The position numbers were made by a program, and so were the translations under genes. Positions 43,455 to 57,151 of a stretch of 64,000 nucleotides of DNA are shown piece by piece; within the stretch, counting starts at the first letter, position 1, and the number at the start of each line of letters is the position of its first letter. The notes under the pieces are model-generated. The model saw only the letters and a program-made list of their open reading frames with translations. It made no database searches and was not told where the DNA came from. The DNA is from Mucilaginibacter dorajii (GTDB lineage: Bacteria > Bacteroidota > Bacteroidia > Sphingobacteriales > Sphingobacteriaceae): positions 310,001 to 374,000 of the forward strand of contig NZ_JANTYS010000002.1 in the NCBI RefSeq assembly GCF_024808255.1. Reading direction: 5' to 3'.

Positions 43455-44345
43455 TCAATTAACCAAACCTTTTTTAAACTGGTTGGGGCTGATGCCTGTT
43501 TCTTTTTTAAATAGTCTTGAAAAATACGGCAGGTTTTCAAAGCCGAGTTCGTAGGCTATTTCTGAAACGCTTTGATCGTCGCCTTTCAACCTATTTTTGG
43601 CCTCGTTAACCAGGTAAATATGGATCAGGTCCATAGCGGTTTTGCCTGTTTCCTGTTTCAACATATCGGTAAGGTAGCGGGATGACAAGTTAAGCTGTGC
43701 TGCCAGCACGCTTACAGTAGGCAGCCCCTGGGTAAGCAGCAAACCGCTTTTAAAATAAGCCGCCAGCACATCATTAAATTTTGAAACCGTTTTACCCGAA
43801 AGCTCTGTACGGTTAATAAACTGGCGCTTGTAAAAACGCTGCGAGTATTTGAGCATCGAATCGATATGCGTAAGCATAATATCCCTGCTGTACTCATCGG
43901 TATTGCTGCGGTATTCGGTATCTATTTTATAAAAAAGATCCCACATAATTTCTTCTTCTCGTGGCGAAAGATGCAGGGCTTCGTTTGCCTCGTAATCAAA
44001 ATACGCGTATTTAATGATCTCTGCGTGCAGGGGATGACCGTTTAAAAAATCTTCATGAATAAATATCATAAAGGCATCTTCTTCAAATTCTACACTTTTA
44101 AACTCAATGATTTGCCGGGGCTTAATAAACATCATGCTGCCATTATCATGATCGTACCTGGTACGACCGTACATGATAGTGCCCGATTTAAGCTTTTTAA
44201 AGCCGATCATATAAAAATCAGATGTAAACTCCCTACCGCCAAGGCTACAGGTATTAGTACATCTGTAAATACTGATCAGCGGGTTCTCGGGCATCGGGAA
44301 ACCGTTTGCCCGGTGCATATCGGCTAAGTTTTTAAAATGCTGCAT
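43455..44345 (-). CDS. AraC-family transcriptional regulator
   Basis: A 296-residue protein with a C-terminal AraC-type double HTH: LNLSSRYLTDMLKQETGKTA near residue 215 and SVSEIAYELGFENLPYFSRL near residue 265, ending KKETGISPNQFKKG. The N-terminal 190 residues look like a cupin-type sensor (EFEEDAFMIFIHEDFLNGH). It is followed only by repeats. The gene lies downstream of and in the same direction as an SDR gene, with an own promoter-like element, so it may control that neighbour. Confidence 0.9.
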   Translation of the reverse strand: MQHFKNLADMHRANGFPMPENPLISIYRCTNTCSLGGREFTSDFYMIGFKKLKSGTIMYGRTRYDHDNGSMMFIKPRQIIEFKSVEFEEDAFMIFIHEDFLNGHPLHAEIIKYAYFDYEANEALHLSPREEEIMWDLFYKIDTEYRSNTDEYSRDIMLTHIDSMLKYSQRFYKRQFINRTELSGKTVSKFNDVLAAYFKSGLLLTQGLPTVSVLAAQLNLSSRYLTDMLKQETGKTAMDLIHIYLVNEAKNRLKGDDQSVSEIAYELGFENLPYFSRLFKKETGISPNQFKKGLVN

Positions 44346-44361
44346 AATGATACAAGTTACA

Positions 44362-44397
44362 CAAATCTACGCCGAAATACGGCGTAGATCATGTCAA
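44362..44397 (-). promoter_or_regulatory. Promoter-like element with an 8-bp palindrome before the AraC gene
   Basis: On the minus strand, TAGATTTG at 44369-44362 matches the -7 element, and TTG at 44397-44395 lies 25 bases away, slightly long. CTACGCCG/CGGCGTAG at 44367-44387 (5-base spacer) overlaps the -7 region, so it could be an operator, or a terminator of the SDR gene ending at 44412. Confidence 0.45.
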
Positions 44398-44411
44398 CAG
44401 ATTATAATATA

Positions 44412-45230
44412 TTATTTACCGTGGGCAGCAACCGCTACCTCGTTCCAGCTTGCCCATTCGGCAAAGCGGCCATCGTAATTTTGTTTAACCCATGGTTGGC
44501 CTTGTTTACCAAGTAAGAAACGCAACGGAGGATTTTCGGCGTCAATTAATTTCAATACAGCTGGGGTTGTAGCTTCCGGTACACCAAAGGCTTCGTCGGT
44601 TAAACCGGCCTGGAAAGCGGCGCGAACACCATCATACTCGGTCATCGCTACCGTTTGAGCGGCAGATGCACCGGCCCAATCAGTGGCAAAACCGTTTGGC
44701 TCAACCAGGGTAACTTTAATACCAAAGCCTTTTACTTCGGCGGCTAAAGTTTCGCTTAAACCTTCTACCGCAAATTTAGACGCGTTATATAAGCCCAGTA
44801 CAGGCAGGGTAATAAGCCCCAATACGCTTGAAAGCTGGATGATATGGCCATGTCCCTGCTCGCGCATTACGGGCAATACCGCTTGTGATAGCCATAACAA
44901 ACCAAAAAAGTTAGTTTCCATTTGGGCACGGGCTTCCTGCTCTGAGGTTTCCTCAACGGTGCCAAACAAGCCGTAACCGGCGTTATTGATCAGTACATCA
45001 ATGCTGCCGAAGTGTTCTTTTGCTTTGGCTATGGCTGCAAAGTCGGCAGCGCGGTCGTTAACGTCCAATTGCAGGGGTAAAATATTGTTACCGTATTTGC
45101 TTACCAGGTCGTCAAGGCTGCTAAGGTCGCGGGCTGTAGCTACTACTTTATCGCCTCTTTGCAATAATGCTTCGGCCCATAATTTACCAAAGCCACGTGA
45201 GGCACCGGTAATAAAAATTGTTTTGCTCAT
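44412..45230 (-). CDS. SDR-family oxidoreductase
   Basis: With ATG at 45230 the protein is 272 residues; an in-frame upstream start at 45311 adds 27 unrelated residues. The Rossmann glycine motif TGASRGFGK is at residues 8-16, the NNAGYG segment follows near residue 83, and the catalytic YxxxK is in LYNASKFAVEGL near 150 with a serine in LSSVLG upstream. It uses NAD(P)H to reduce or oxidise a carbonyl/hydroxyl. The substrate is unknown, and an AraC regulator lies next door on the same strand. Confidence 0.92.
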   Translation of the reverse strand: MSKTIFITGASRGFGKLWAEALLQRGDKVVATARDLSSLDDLVSKYGNNILPLQLDVNDRAADFAAIAKAKEHFGSIDVLINNAGYGLFGTVEETSEQEARAQMETNFFGLLWLSQAVLPVMREQGHGHIIQLSSVLGLITLPVLGLYNASKFAVEGLSETLAAEVKGFGIKVTLVEPNGFATDWAGASAAQTVAMTEYDGVRAAFQAGLTDEAFGVPEATTPAVLKLIDAENPPLRFLLGKQGQPWVKQNYDGRFAEWASWNEVAVAAHGK

Positions 45231-45751
45231 TGTTTTAATTTTAAATGTTGAGACAAATTTAGGGCGACTATTACAGCTGGATTTATACAGAAGTAGGGAA
45301 CACTGATACATTTTTACCTAAGTGTCGATAATTGGTAATAGCATTGTCATGATCGGCAAAAAGGCTGCTTAACGCAAGGCAACAGCCTACCAAGAAGGTT
45401 TATGTTGCAGGGCACTCCCCCGGCTTTGTAGGTTTGCCCGGCACAGTTTGGGATTGCTTCGTGCCTACCCATGACAAGTCCACATGTCATTGCGAGTTGT
45501 AAAATCGGGCGGACTCTGAAGGAGGGGATGACAACATCGCCCTCTTGTCATTGCGAGGAACCAAGCAATCTCGTCGCCATGCATATTCGCTCTGTATGGC
45601 TACGAGATTGCCACGCTGCGCTCGCAATGACATATTTTTATATTTGTCATGGGTAGGCACGAAGCAATCGCATGCTATACAGGGCGAATCTGCACAGTTC
45701 GCGATTGCTTCGTTCCTCGCAATGACATAGCTTTATATTGTAGTTCTACCT
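45231..45751. repeat. Cluster of palindromic intergenic elements (GTCATTGCGAG family)
   Basis: This 521-base gap has no supported gene. It holds a partial copy (45452-45475), an 85-bp inverted element with GTCATTGCGAG/CTCGCAATGAC ends (45547-45631), and an 81-bp element (45646-45726) that recurs in the opposite orientation at 57251-57331 with three mismatches. Short ORFs that cross the region are products of the repeats. The elements resemble REP/BIME or MITE-like units. Confidence 0.85.
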
Positions 45752-49312
<3,561 letters not shown>

Positions 49313-49915
49313 ATGCATATTACCCCGGAAGGCGATTGTAATGAAAAGGAATTATTGCGTCTTTTTCAAAAAGGCGATGAAACTGCTTTTAACGCGATAT
49401 ATGTGTTATATAGTAAACAGCTGTTTCGTAAGATACTTCATATGGTTAATGATGAGCATACCGCTAAAGAGCTCCTCCAGGATCTATTTATGAAAATATG
49501 GGAGAATCGTAAGCATATAGATCCCGCAAAGTCATTCAAATCTTACCTGTATACAATTGGTGTCAATCTTGTTTATGATCATTTTCGTAAAGCCGGCAGG
49601 GATAAACAGCTGGCATCTCAGTTATTGTTGATGGCTGTTGATCAATATACCCATATTGAAGAAGCCATTGTTAATAAAGACAACATGAACCTGATCAGGA
49701 ACGCCGTGAATAAGCTTTCGCCCCAGCGCAAAAAAGTATTTATTTTATGTAAGCTTGAAGGGAAAAGTTATGAAGAGGTGAGCCAGGAATTGCATATCTC
49801 TACCTCCACCATTCATGATCATATGGTAAAAGCCAATTATGCCGTTAGGAATTACCTGAATAGCCACCCCGACCTCGTTGCTTATTCACTTGCGGCCATG
49901 ATCTTCCTATATTAA
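49313..49915 (+). CDS. ECF RNA polymerase sigma factor
   Basis: A 200-residue sigma-70 family ECF factor. Region 2 has AKELLQDLFMKIWENRKHI, and region 4 has LSPQRKKVFILCKLEGKSYE with HISTSTIHDHMVKANYAVRN. It is followed 106 bases later by a FecR anti-sigma gene and then SusC/SusD, the classic FecI-FecR-TonB signalling arrangement. When SusC binds its ligand, FecR should release this factor, which then activates the locus. The C-terminal tail is hydrophobic. Confidence 0.93.
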   Translation: MHITPEGDCNEKELLRLFQKGDETAFNAIYVLYSKQLFRKILHMVNDEHTAKELLQDLFMKIWENRKHIDPAKSFKSYLYTIGVNLVYDHFRKAGRDKQLASQLLLMAVDQYTHIEEAIVNKDNMNLIRNAVNKLSPQRKKVFILCKLEGKSYEEVSQELHISTSTIHDHMVKANYAVRNYLNSHPDLVAYSLAAMIFLY

Positions 49916-50021
49916 ATACCCCAAAAGAACTTTTCCTGCTATAGTTTTACTTTTTTGAATTATTTTCAATTCAGAGCAGACATCATTTTTTTCTGTAGCG
50001 TATTAGTAAAAAAGAGGTGTT

Positions 50022-51239
50022 TTGAAAAACAAAGAACAAACAGATATTTTAATTAAAAAATTTCTGAACAGGCAATGTACTGTTGATGAGATCAATATTT
50101 TAATGCAGGCATTTGGGCAGCCCCAAAATGAAGAAGCATTAAAGGCTGCCATCCTAAATTATTTTGAAGCGGCCACCGAGGCAGAAACCGAAATTAAACC
50201 AGATGCTGAAGCCGCAGTACAGGAAGTTCACTATAATCTTATTAATCAAATAAGGAAAGATACTGCTGTTAGCAAGTCCCGCTATGGGCTAATGTGGTCA
50301 AAAGTTGCCGCCGCTGCCGCCATTTTAATTTTTATATCGGCAGGTGTTTATTTCTATCTAAAAAAGGACGCTATAAAACCTCTGCCCAATCAAATGGCAG
50401 CAAAGCAACTTCAAAATGATGTATTGCCAGGCAGTAATAAAGCAGTACTGACTTTGGGCAATGGTAAAAAAATTGAGTTAAATGACGTCAAAAATGGAAT
50501 TATAGCCCGGCAGAACGGGACAGCTACTATCAAAACAAAAAGCGGACAACTTATTAATAAGATTGAGCGCGGAGATAAATTAGCTGATGATCTGAAGGTA
50601 AGTTATAATACGATCACTACCGCCCGTGGGGGCCAATACCAGGTTATATTACCCGATGGCAGTAAAGTTTGGTTAAACGCTGCCTCATCCTTAAAATACC
50701 CAACAGCGTTTAGAGGTGCCGAAAGAAATGTGGAGCTAACTGGCGAAGCGTATTTTGAGGTTGCGAAAAATGCAGCTATGCCATTTTATGTTAAATCGGC
50801 GGGGCAAACGGTGAAGGTATTAGGCACCCATTTTAACATCAACGCTTATGAGGACGAGCGGGTTATTAAAACAACGTTACTGGAAGGCAGCATCCAGATT
50901 GCGTATCAGCAAGCAAAGGCTTTGATTAAACCAGGTGAAACTGCCCGCATCACTTTAGGATTGGCAAACAAAATTACGGTAGACGAAGATTTGGATACCG
51001 GCGACGCAGTGGCATGGAAAGATGGTTATTTTCAGTTTAATCATTCTGATATTCAAACAGTAATGCGGCAAATATCGCGCTGGTATGACGTAACCGTGAT
51101 TTACAAGGGTACGATATCATCAAAAGATTTTGGAGGTGCCATTCAACGCAACCTTAGCTTATCACAAGTATTACACATCCTTGAAAAAAGTCAGTTACAC
51201 TTTATCATCAACGGAAAGGAGGTGGTTGTTATGCAATAA
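50022..51239 (+). CDS. FecR-family anti-sigma/sensor protein
   Basis: A 405-residue FecR protein. A cytoplasmic anti-sigma segment covers about residues 1-90, a membrane helix lies at about 93-112 (AAAAAILIFISAGVYFYL), the FecR domain spans about 190-280 (YNTITTARGGQYQVILPDGS), and a DUF4974 domain ends at about 400. The start is TTG at 50022. It is placed between its sigma factor and the SusC that should contact it through the N-terminal STN domain. Confidence 0.92.
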   Translation: MKNKEQTDILIKKFLNRQCTVDEINILMQAFGQPQNEEALKAAILNYFEAATEAETEIKPDAEAAVQEVHYNLINQIRKDTAVSKSRYGLMWSKVAAAAAILIFISAGVYFYLKKDAIKPLPNQMAAKQLQNDVLPGSNKAVLTLGNGKKIELNDVKNGIIARQNGTATIKTKSGQLINKIERGDKLADDLKVSYNTITTARGGQYQVILPDGSKVWLNAASSLKYPTAFRGAERNVELTGEAYFEVAKNAAMPFYVKSAGQTVKVLGTHFNINAYEDERVIKTTLLEGSIQIAYQQAKALIKPGETARITLGLANKITVDEDLDTGDAVAWKDGYFQFNHSDIQTVMRQISRWYDVTVIYKGTISSKDFGGAIQRNLSLSQVLHILEKSQLHFIINGKEVVVMQ

Positions 51240-51374
51240 ATTCTATATAACATAATAAACCATCCGAAAAAAAACCGGAAGCGTTGGCGCGCTCCCGGCT
51301 ACTAAGTCCGGATTGGTTTAAACAAAATTCTTTTGCAATTCAATTATTTTTTCACTCCAAACTATTCAAATGTA

Positions 51375-54300
51375 ATGAATTTTATTACTTGTCGTATTTC
51401 CGGCAGATTGTCTCCTGCGCTTTATAAAGCCAGGAATACCGGAAACAAATACTATCAAACCTGGCGGATCATGAAGCTGACCTTAATTTTATTAACTATT
51501 GCATTTATGCATGTACATGCCAGTAGTTATTCGCAAACAGTAACCTACTCGGGCCGCAATGTGGCTTTAGAAAAGGTGTTTAAATCTATACGAAAGCAAA
51601 CCGGTTACGTGTTTTTTTATAGTTATGATCTGATGCAAAAAGCCAGGCCTATAAACCTTAATATTAAGAATATGCCATTGGAGCAGGCTTTAAAAGATTG
51701 CTTTGCGGGCCAGTCTTTAGATTATACTATCGAGAACAAAACCATCGTAATTTCGGCTGCAAAAGACCAGGTAAGTACCCCGGTTTCACCAGTAAGGATA
51801 ACGGGGAAGGTAACAGATACCACCGGAGCCCCTTTACCCGCGGCCACCATAGCAATTAAAGGCAAGGCAGGCGTAATGGTTACCGGGGTTGACGGAACTT
51901 TTGCCATAGATGCCCAGGTGGGCGATGTACTGGTGATTTCTTACATCGGCCTTACCCCAAAACAAATTACAATTACCGCGGGTACGCCTTATTTAAACAT
52001 TGTTTTAAGCCCGCAAACGGGTAAACTGGGCGAGGTTGTTGTAATTGGTTATGGTACGCAAAACAAAAAAGACCTGAGTACAGCGGTAGCAACCGTAGGT
52101 TCAAAAGCGCTGGGCAGGCAGGTTGTGAGCAGTTTTGAAAATGCTTTGCAGGGCCAGGCACCGGGCGTACAGGTTAGCAATCCAACCGGGCAACCGGGTT
52201 CGGCAATTAATATCAGCATCAGGGGCAAAAATTCTTTAAGCCTGAGTACTTCGCCTTTATATGTGATAGATGGAGTACCCGTACAACCCGGATATGACGA
52301 AGAATTAGGAATTGGCAATCAGCGCCCTAACCCTTTGAGCACACTGGCTACCAGTGATATTGAATCTATTGATGTTTTGAAGGATGGCGCCGCGGCGGCC
52401 ATCTACGGCTCCCGCGCGTCAAATGGTGTGGTAGTGGTAACCACAAAAAGGGGTAAAGCCGGCAAGCCACAGGTAGATTTTAACATGTATTACGGTCAGC
52501 AAAAACTGGTTAAAAAGATCAAATTATTGAATGGGAAACAATTCGCTTCTGTTTTTAACCAATCATTAGTTAATGCCGGCGAAGATCCCGCTTATGACGT
52601 AGATACGGTAACCACCAATACCAACTGGCAGGATTTGCTTTATCATGACGCGCCCATCAGAAACTATCAACTGAGCGTACAGGGCGGTAACGATAAAACA
52701 AAATATTATATATCAGGTGCTTATTTTAACCAGGACGGGATCATCCGTAACTCGGGCTTTGAACGTTATTCTGTAAAGATCAACCTTGACCAGCAGGTAA
52801 CCGACAAATTTAAAATAGGAACGAGCTTAAGTTTAGCCAATACCAAAAACAACCGCAGCACACGGTCAGAGATGCAGTTGAACAACTCGGGCGTGGTATT
52901 GGGGGCGCTGGAACAAATACCAACGCTGGCTATTTATAATGCCGATGGTACTTATGCCCTGAACCCTTTTTCGCAATCAGATAACCCTTACGGGGATAAT
53001 CAAACCACCCATAACATTATAAAACTAAACCAGATTTTTGGTAACATGTACGGCGAATATAATATTCTTAAAAACCTTACTTTCCGTTCATCAATAGGTA
53101 TTGATTACAGGGCGCAGATAGAAAACCAGTTTATTGACAGGGAAAATCCGGGTTTTGAAAACGCCCCCTCGGCCAGCAGGGGTAGCGCGGCCACCGGAAC
53201 CAATACCGGCACCATTTGGTTATGGGAAAATACACTTACCTATAAAACCACATTTAAAAACGACCATAACCTGACCTTATTGGCCGGTCAATCGGCACAA
53301 AATTCAGAACTGTTTACTTCAAGTGCCGCCGGTTATGGTTTTCCGTCAAACGCGGTACCTTATTTATATGCTGCCAGTATTAAACAAAGTATTTCCAGTT
53401 ATGAAGAGCAATGGGGATTGGTGAGCTATTTTTTAAGGGCAAATTATAATTACAAAGACAGGTATTATGCATCGGCCAGTATGCGTGCCGATGGATCAAG
53501 CCGTTTTGCAGCCAATAACCGTTACGGTTATTTCCCCGCGATTTCCGCGGCCTGGCGAATTTCGCAGGAACCTTTTTTCAACAAAAACAGCATCATATCC
53601 GAACTGAAACTCAGGGGCAGTTTTGGTGCCAATGGCAACCAGAACGTAGGGGTGTATGACCGTTACAGCACTTATGGAACAGGATATAATTACAGCAATT
53701 ATACGGGCGATGGCTCTGTGGCGGGTGGCATAGCTGCTCAACGTATAGGCAACGATAAATTAAGATGGGAAACAACCTACCAATATGACGCGGGGTTTGA
53801 TATGGATTTGTTTAATAGCCGGGTAAATATTACAGCCGATGTGTATTTGAAACGAACCAAAGATTTGCTGACAGAGGTGCCACTTTCCATCAGTTCAGGG
53901 GCCGAGGTTACAACCATTGTTCAAAACTTGGGCCAGGTGCAAAACAAAGGTTTTGAACTGGGCATCAATACCGTCAATATCCGCTCATCAAATGGCTTTA
54001 GCTGGAGTACGCAGTTCAATTTTAGCCTTAACCGCAACAAAGTGCTTGATTTGGGGAAATTAGTGGATGAGAACGGAAAAACTGTGGATAGACAGATCAT
54101 AGGAGACTACTCCATTAGTGAAAAAGGCCAGCCTTTGGGTGCGTTTTATGGCTACGTGGTTAAAGGAATCTTCCAGACACCCCAGGAAGTGGCAGCAGCC
54201 CCAACCCAGCCCAATGCTGCTGCCGGCGATCTGCGCTTTGAGGATTTGAATAATGATGGCGTCATTGATGCAAAGGACCGTAAGGTTATTGGCGACCCGA

Positions 54301-54803
54301 ACCCCAAATTCATCAGTGGTATTACCAACACATTTAGTTATAAAGGTGTCGATCTGAGTTTCCTTTTCCAGGGTAGCTTTGGCAACCAGATATACAATCA
54401 AAACCGTACCCTGTTAGAGAATATGGTGAACCCGTTTAATCAATCTGTTGATGTATTGAACAGTTGGACCCACGCCGGGCAAAAAACCAATCTGCCACGT
54501 GAAGTTTATGGCGATCCGAATGGTAACAGCAGTTTTTCTACCCAATACCTGGAAAGTGGTACTTACGTGCGATTGAAAAACTTAACCCTTGGTTATACTT
54601 TTCCGGTAAACCTGGTAAAAAAAGTAGGGATTTCTTCCTTACGGATCTTTGCTACGGGGCAAAATATATTAACGTTTACTAAATACAAAGGCTATGATCC
54701 TGAAGTAAATGCCGATCCGCTATCCAACACGGGCTTTGGCAGGGATTATGGTGTTTATCCGCCTGCCAAGACCTATACACTGGGTATCAATGTTCAATTT
54801 TAA
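51375..54803 (+). CDS. SusC/RagA-family TonB-dependent receptor with STN domain
   Basis: With ATG at 51375 the protein is 1142 residues; a TTG at 51333 adds 14 residues before the signal. A long signal peptide ends at HVHASSYSQ. A secretin/TonB STN domain covers about 60-115, a carboxypeptidase-regulatory-like domain about 140-210, then the TonB box region and plug (VIGYGTQNKKDLS and SPLYVIDGVPV). A 22-strand barrel follows and ends YTLGINVQF. It imports an oligomer across the outer membrane, signalling through FecR. The ligand is unknown. Confidence 0.95.
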   Translation: MNFITCRISGRLSPALYKARNTGNKYYQTWRIMKLTLILLTIAFMHVHASSYSQTVTYSGRNVALEKVFKSIRKQTGYVFFYSYDLMQKARPINLNIKNMPLEQALKDCFAGQSLDYTIENKTIVISAAKDQVSTPVSPVRITGKVTDTTGAPLPAATIAIKGKAGVMVTGVDGTFAIDAQVGDVLVISYIGLTPKQITITAGTPYLNIVLSPQTGKLGEVVVIGYGTQNKKDLSTAVATVGSKALGRQVVSSFENALQGQAPGVQVSNPTGQPGSAINISIRGKNSLSLSTSPLYVIDGVPVQPGYDEELGIGNQRPNPLSTLATSDIESIDVLKDGAAAAIYGSRASNGVVVVTTKRGKAGKPQVDFNMYYGQQKLVKKIKLLNGKQFASVFNQSLVNAGEDPAYDVDTVTTNTNWQDLLYHDAPIRNYQLSVQGGNDKTKYYISGAYFNQDGIIRNSGFERYSVKINLDQQVTDKFKIGTSLSLANTKNNRSTRSEMQLNNSGVVLGALEQIPTLAIYNADGTYALNPFSQSDNPYGDNQTTHNIIKLNQIFGNMYGEYNILKNLTFRSSIGIDYRAQIENQFIDRENPGFENAPSASRGSAATGTNTGTIWLWENTLTYKTTFKNDHNLTLLAGQSAQNSELFTSSAAGYGFPSNAVPYLYAASIKQSISSYEEQWGLVSYFLRANYNYKDRYYASASMRADGSSRFAANNRYGYFPAISAAWRISQEPFFNKNSIISELKLRGSFGANGNQNVGVYDRYSTYGTGYNYSNYTGDGSVAGGIAAQRIGNDKLRWETTYQYDAGFDMDLFNSRVNITADVYLKRTKDLLTEVPLSISSGAEVTTIVQNLGQVQNKGFELGINTVNIRSSNGFSWSTQFNFSLNRNKVLDLGKLVDENGKTVDRQIIGDYSISEKGQPLGAFYGYVVKGIFQTPQEVAAAPTQPNAAAGDLRFEDLNNDGVIDAKDRKVIGDPNPKFISGITNTFSYKGVDLSFLFQGSFGNQIYNQNRTLLENMVNPFNQSVDVLNSWTHAGQKTNLPREVYGDPNGNSSFSTQYLESGTYVRLKNLTLGYTFPVNLVKKVGISSLRIFATGQNILTFTKYKGYDPEVNADPLSNTGFGRDYGVYPPAKTYTLGINVQF

Positions 54804-54828
54804 TTCATGACTAAATAGCTTAAATCAT

Positions 54829-56307
54829 ATGAAACGATATATTAATCAATTCCTTTTTGTACTGGCTATCCTGCTTTGCAGCACGATGTCATGTAAAAAA
54901 GTGCTTGACAAACCACCATTGACCGCCATTACTGCCGATAATTATTTCAAAAATGGCGATGACGCAGAATCGGCCATTACAGGCTGCTATGATGCTTTAC
55001 AGGACGATGGCTATTACGGCTCTGTATTGAACCTGTTGGGCGAAATGCCTTCTGACGATGTTAGCTCGGCTAATGCTGATGTGTTCGCGCTCGATAAAAT
55101 TCAGTGGACCGCCACAACCAGCCAACCAGGCAGGCTTTTTCAAAACGCTTTTAAGGGTATTAACAGGGCCAATTCGGTAATTAAATATGTGCCATCTATC
55201 ACAACGGGTATTACTACCCAAAGACGTGGCCAGATATTAGGCGAAGCTTATTTTTTAAGGGCGCTGCATTATTTTAACCTGGTAAAATGTTTTGGTGGTG
55301 TGCCATTGCATTTAGTACCTACAGAAACAGAAAGCCAATCGGCTATGGCCCGTTCAACAACCGGCCAGGTTTATATACAAATTGAAAGTGACCTTACCTT
55401 AGCGGAAGGTTTGCTGCCCGAAAGTTTTGGCAATACAGGTATCGACCGCACAAGAGCTACCAAAGGCGCGGTGAACGCCCTACAGGCTAAAGTTTACTTG
55501 TATGAGCGCAAATGGCAACTATGTATCAGCGCTGCCGGTAAAGTGATGAGCAATGCAAACTATGGAACAAGTTTAAACACCTCTTTTAATGACCTGCTGC
55601 CTTTCAAAAATCACCAGGAATCCATATTTGAGGTGCAATATGCCGGCTCTGATGATGGTGGGTTTACCCTGCCCGACCTTGTTTTGCCCTCCCCTCCCGC
55701 CTCCTATTCTTTTCCTAAATACAATATACCAACAGACAACCTGATGAACGCGGTAGATAAGGTTAATGACGAAAGGTGGAAAAACAGGGGAACAGTGGAA
55801 GGTGGTATCAGCTATACCAGCGCTATACTTGGAACGGGAGATGGTAATGACGGGGGCTGGTTTGTATACAAATGGCGTAACACCAACTTTTTTGCCAGTA
55901 ATGATAACTATCCGCTGCTAACGCTGGATGATGTTTACCTGATGTTTGCAGAAGCATCGAACGAGCTAAATGGACCTACAGCCGACGGCCTTGCCCGGCT
56001 TAATGCCATACGGGTGAGGGCTGGAATTGGTGAAACATCGCTTGCTATATTGGCCAGCAAAAACCTTTTCAGGGACGAGGTAGACCAGCAACGCAGATTT
56101 GAAATGGCTTTTCAGGGCGATAGGTGGTTTGACCTGGTGAGGTACAGCAACCAAATGATAGCCGATCCTTCGGCTGTGCATAAAGTATCGGCAATGGACA
56201 TCATCAAACTACAAAGAGGTACGGCTAATGCCAATTATTTATTGTACCCGCTTCCTCTGGATGAATTAAATTCAAACCCATTAGCAAAACAAAACCCCGG
56301 CTTTTAA
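54829..56307 (+). CDS. SusD/RagB-family surface lipoprotein
   Basis: A 492-residue protein with a lipobox LLCSTMSC (Cys22), SusD-family N-terminal TPR-like segments (DDAESAITGCYDALQDDGY) and the conserved C-terminal RDEVDQQRRFEMAFQGDRWF. It forms the lid over the SusC barrel and binds glycan or peptide ligands at the surface. It begins 25 bases after SusC and is followed by a strong rho-independent terminator. No glycoside hydrolase is in the locus, so the substrate cannot be read from context. Confidence 0.95.
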   Translation: MKRYINQFLFVLAILLCSTMSCKKVLDKPPLTAITADNYFKNGDDAESAITGCYDALQDDGYYGSVLNLLGEMPSDDVSSANADVFALDKIQWTATTSQPGRLFQNAFKGINRANSVIKYVPSITTGITTQRRGQILGEAYFLRALHYFNLVKCFGGVPLHLVPTETESQSAMARSTTGQVYIQIESDLTLAEGLLPESFGNTGIDRTRATKGAVNALQAKVYLYERKWQLCISAAGKVMSNANYGTSLNTSFNDLLPFKNHQESIFEVQYAGSDDGGFTLPDLVLPSPPASYSFPKYNIPTDNLMNAVDKVNDERWKNRGTVEGGISYTSAILGTGDGNDGGWFVYKWRNTNFFASNDNYPLLTLDDVYLMFAEASNELNGPTADGLARLNAIRVRAGIGETSLAILASKNLFRDEVDQQRRFEMAFQGDRWFDLVRYSNQMIADPSAVHKVSAMDIIKLQRGTANANYLLYPLPLDELNSNPLAKQNPGF

Positions 56308-56332
56308 ACAGCATATATCGGACTACAGGAAG

Positions 56333-56360
56333 GAGGAGGTAATGCACCTCCTCTTTTTTT
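56333..56360 (+). terminator. Rho-independent terminator after SusD
   Basis: GAGGAGGT (56333-56340) pairs with ACCTCCTC (56346-56353) around a 5-base loop and is followed by seven T residues. It begins 25 bases after the SusD stop and 27 bases before the hydrolase start, so the hydrolase is either read through or separately transcribed. Confidence 0.92.
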
Positions 56361-56386
56361 GAGATGAAATTTTTAATTTGAAAATA

Positions 56387-57151
56387 ATGATACTCTTAAA
56401 AAACATAATCAAGGTAACCATCATGATCACGGCTTTTCAAGTATCCGCATATGGACAAAATGCCACTGATACTACAAAGAACAATGTGGCAGCAACTATA
56501 AATAAAGAACAAAAAGAAGAGGATTATCAATTGCATAACGACTGGCCCAATCTTAAATATTACCAGGAGGATAATAAAAAACTGGTGAGCACTAAAAAGG
56601 ATTTGGTATTGCTGATCGGCGATTCTATTACAGAACTTTGGGACGAACTTGACCCTCTCTTTTTCGATGCAAATAAAAACTATGTCAATAGAGGAATAAG
56701 CGGTCAAACAACCCCACAGATGCTGCTACGCTTCAGGCAGGACGTTATCAATCTTAAACCCAAAATGGTAGTGATATTAGGTGGTACCAACGATATAGCA
56801 GGAAATACCGGGCAGGCTACTATAAATGAAATATTTGGCAACCTGGTATCCATGGTGCAGCTGGCAAAGGCAAATCATATAAAACCTGTGATTTGTTCAA
56901 TACTTCCGACAATTGAATACCCATGGAAAACGGGCCAGGAACCTGCCGGTAAAATTGCCAATCTTAATCATCAACTAAAAGCGTACGCTGCTGCTCATCA
57001 AATAACCTATCTTGATTATTATAATGCTATGAAGAACAACGAAGGTGGATTAAAAAAGAACCTGACCAAAGATGGTGTTCATCCTAATATTGCCGGGTAT
57101 AAAATAATGGAACCCTTATTACAAAGTGCCATAAGTAACAGAAAAAATTAA
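56387..57151 (+). CDS. Secreted SGNH/GDSL hydrolase
   Basis: A 254-residue exported enzyme (ATG at 56387; a TTG at 56378 is also in frame) with a hydrophobic signal segment (VTIMITAFQVSAYGQ). Block I is LIGDSITELW, block II GISGQTTPQM, block III GGTNDIAG, and block V DGVHPN, so the Ser-Asn-Asp-His set is complete. It likely deacetylates or de-esterifies a glycan. It lies behind SusD but beyond a terminator, which leaves its membership of the locus uncertain. Specificity is unknown. Confidence 0.9.
   Translation: MILLKNIIKVTIMITAFQVSAYGQNATDTTKNNVAATINKEQKEEDYQLHNDWPNLKYYQEDNKKLVSTKKDLVLLIGDSITELWDELDPLFFDANKNYVNRGISGQTTPQMLLRFRQDVINLKPKMVVILGGTNDIAGNTGQATINEIFGNLVSMVQLAKANHIKPVICSILPTIEYPWKTGQEPAGKIANLNHQLKAYAAAHQITYLDYYNAMKNNEGGLKKNLTKDGVHPNIAGYKIMEPLLQSAISNRKN

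Noticed and set aside
44362..44387. Palindrome as a clear operator
   Set aside because: It may equally be a terminator of the SDR gene; kept only as a low-confidence feature.
45471..45730. Small ORFs of about 61 residues
   Set aside because: They fall in palindromic repeats and their translations are repeat-derived.
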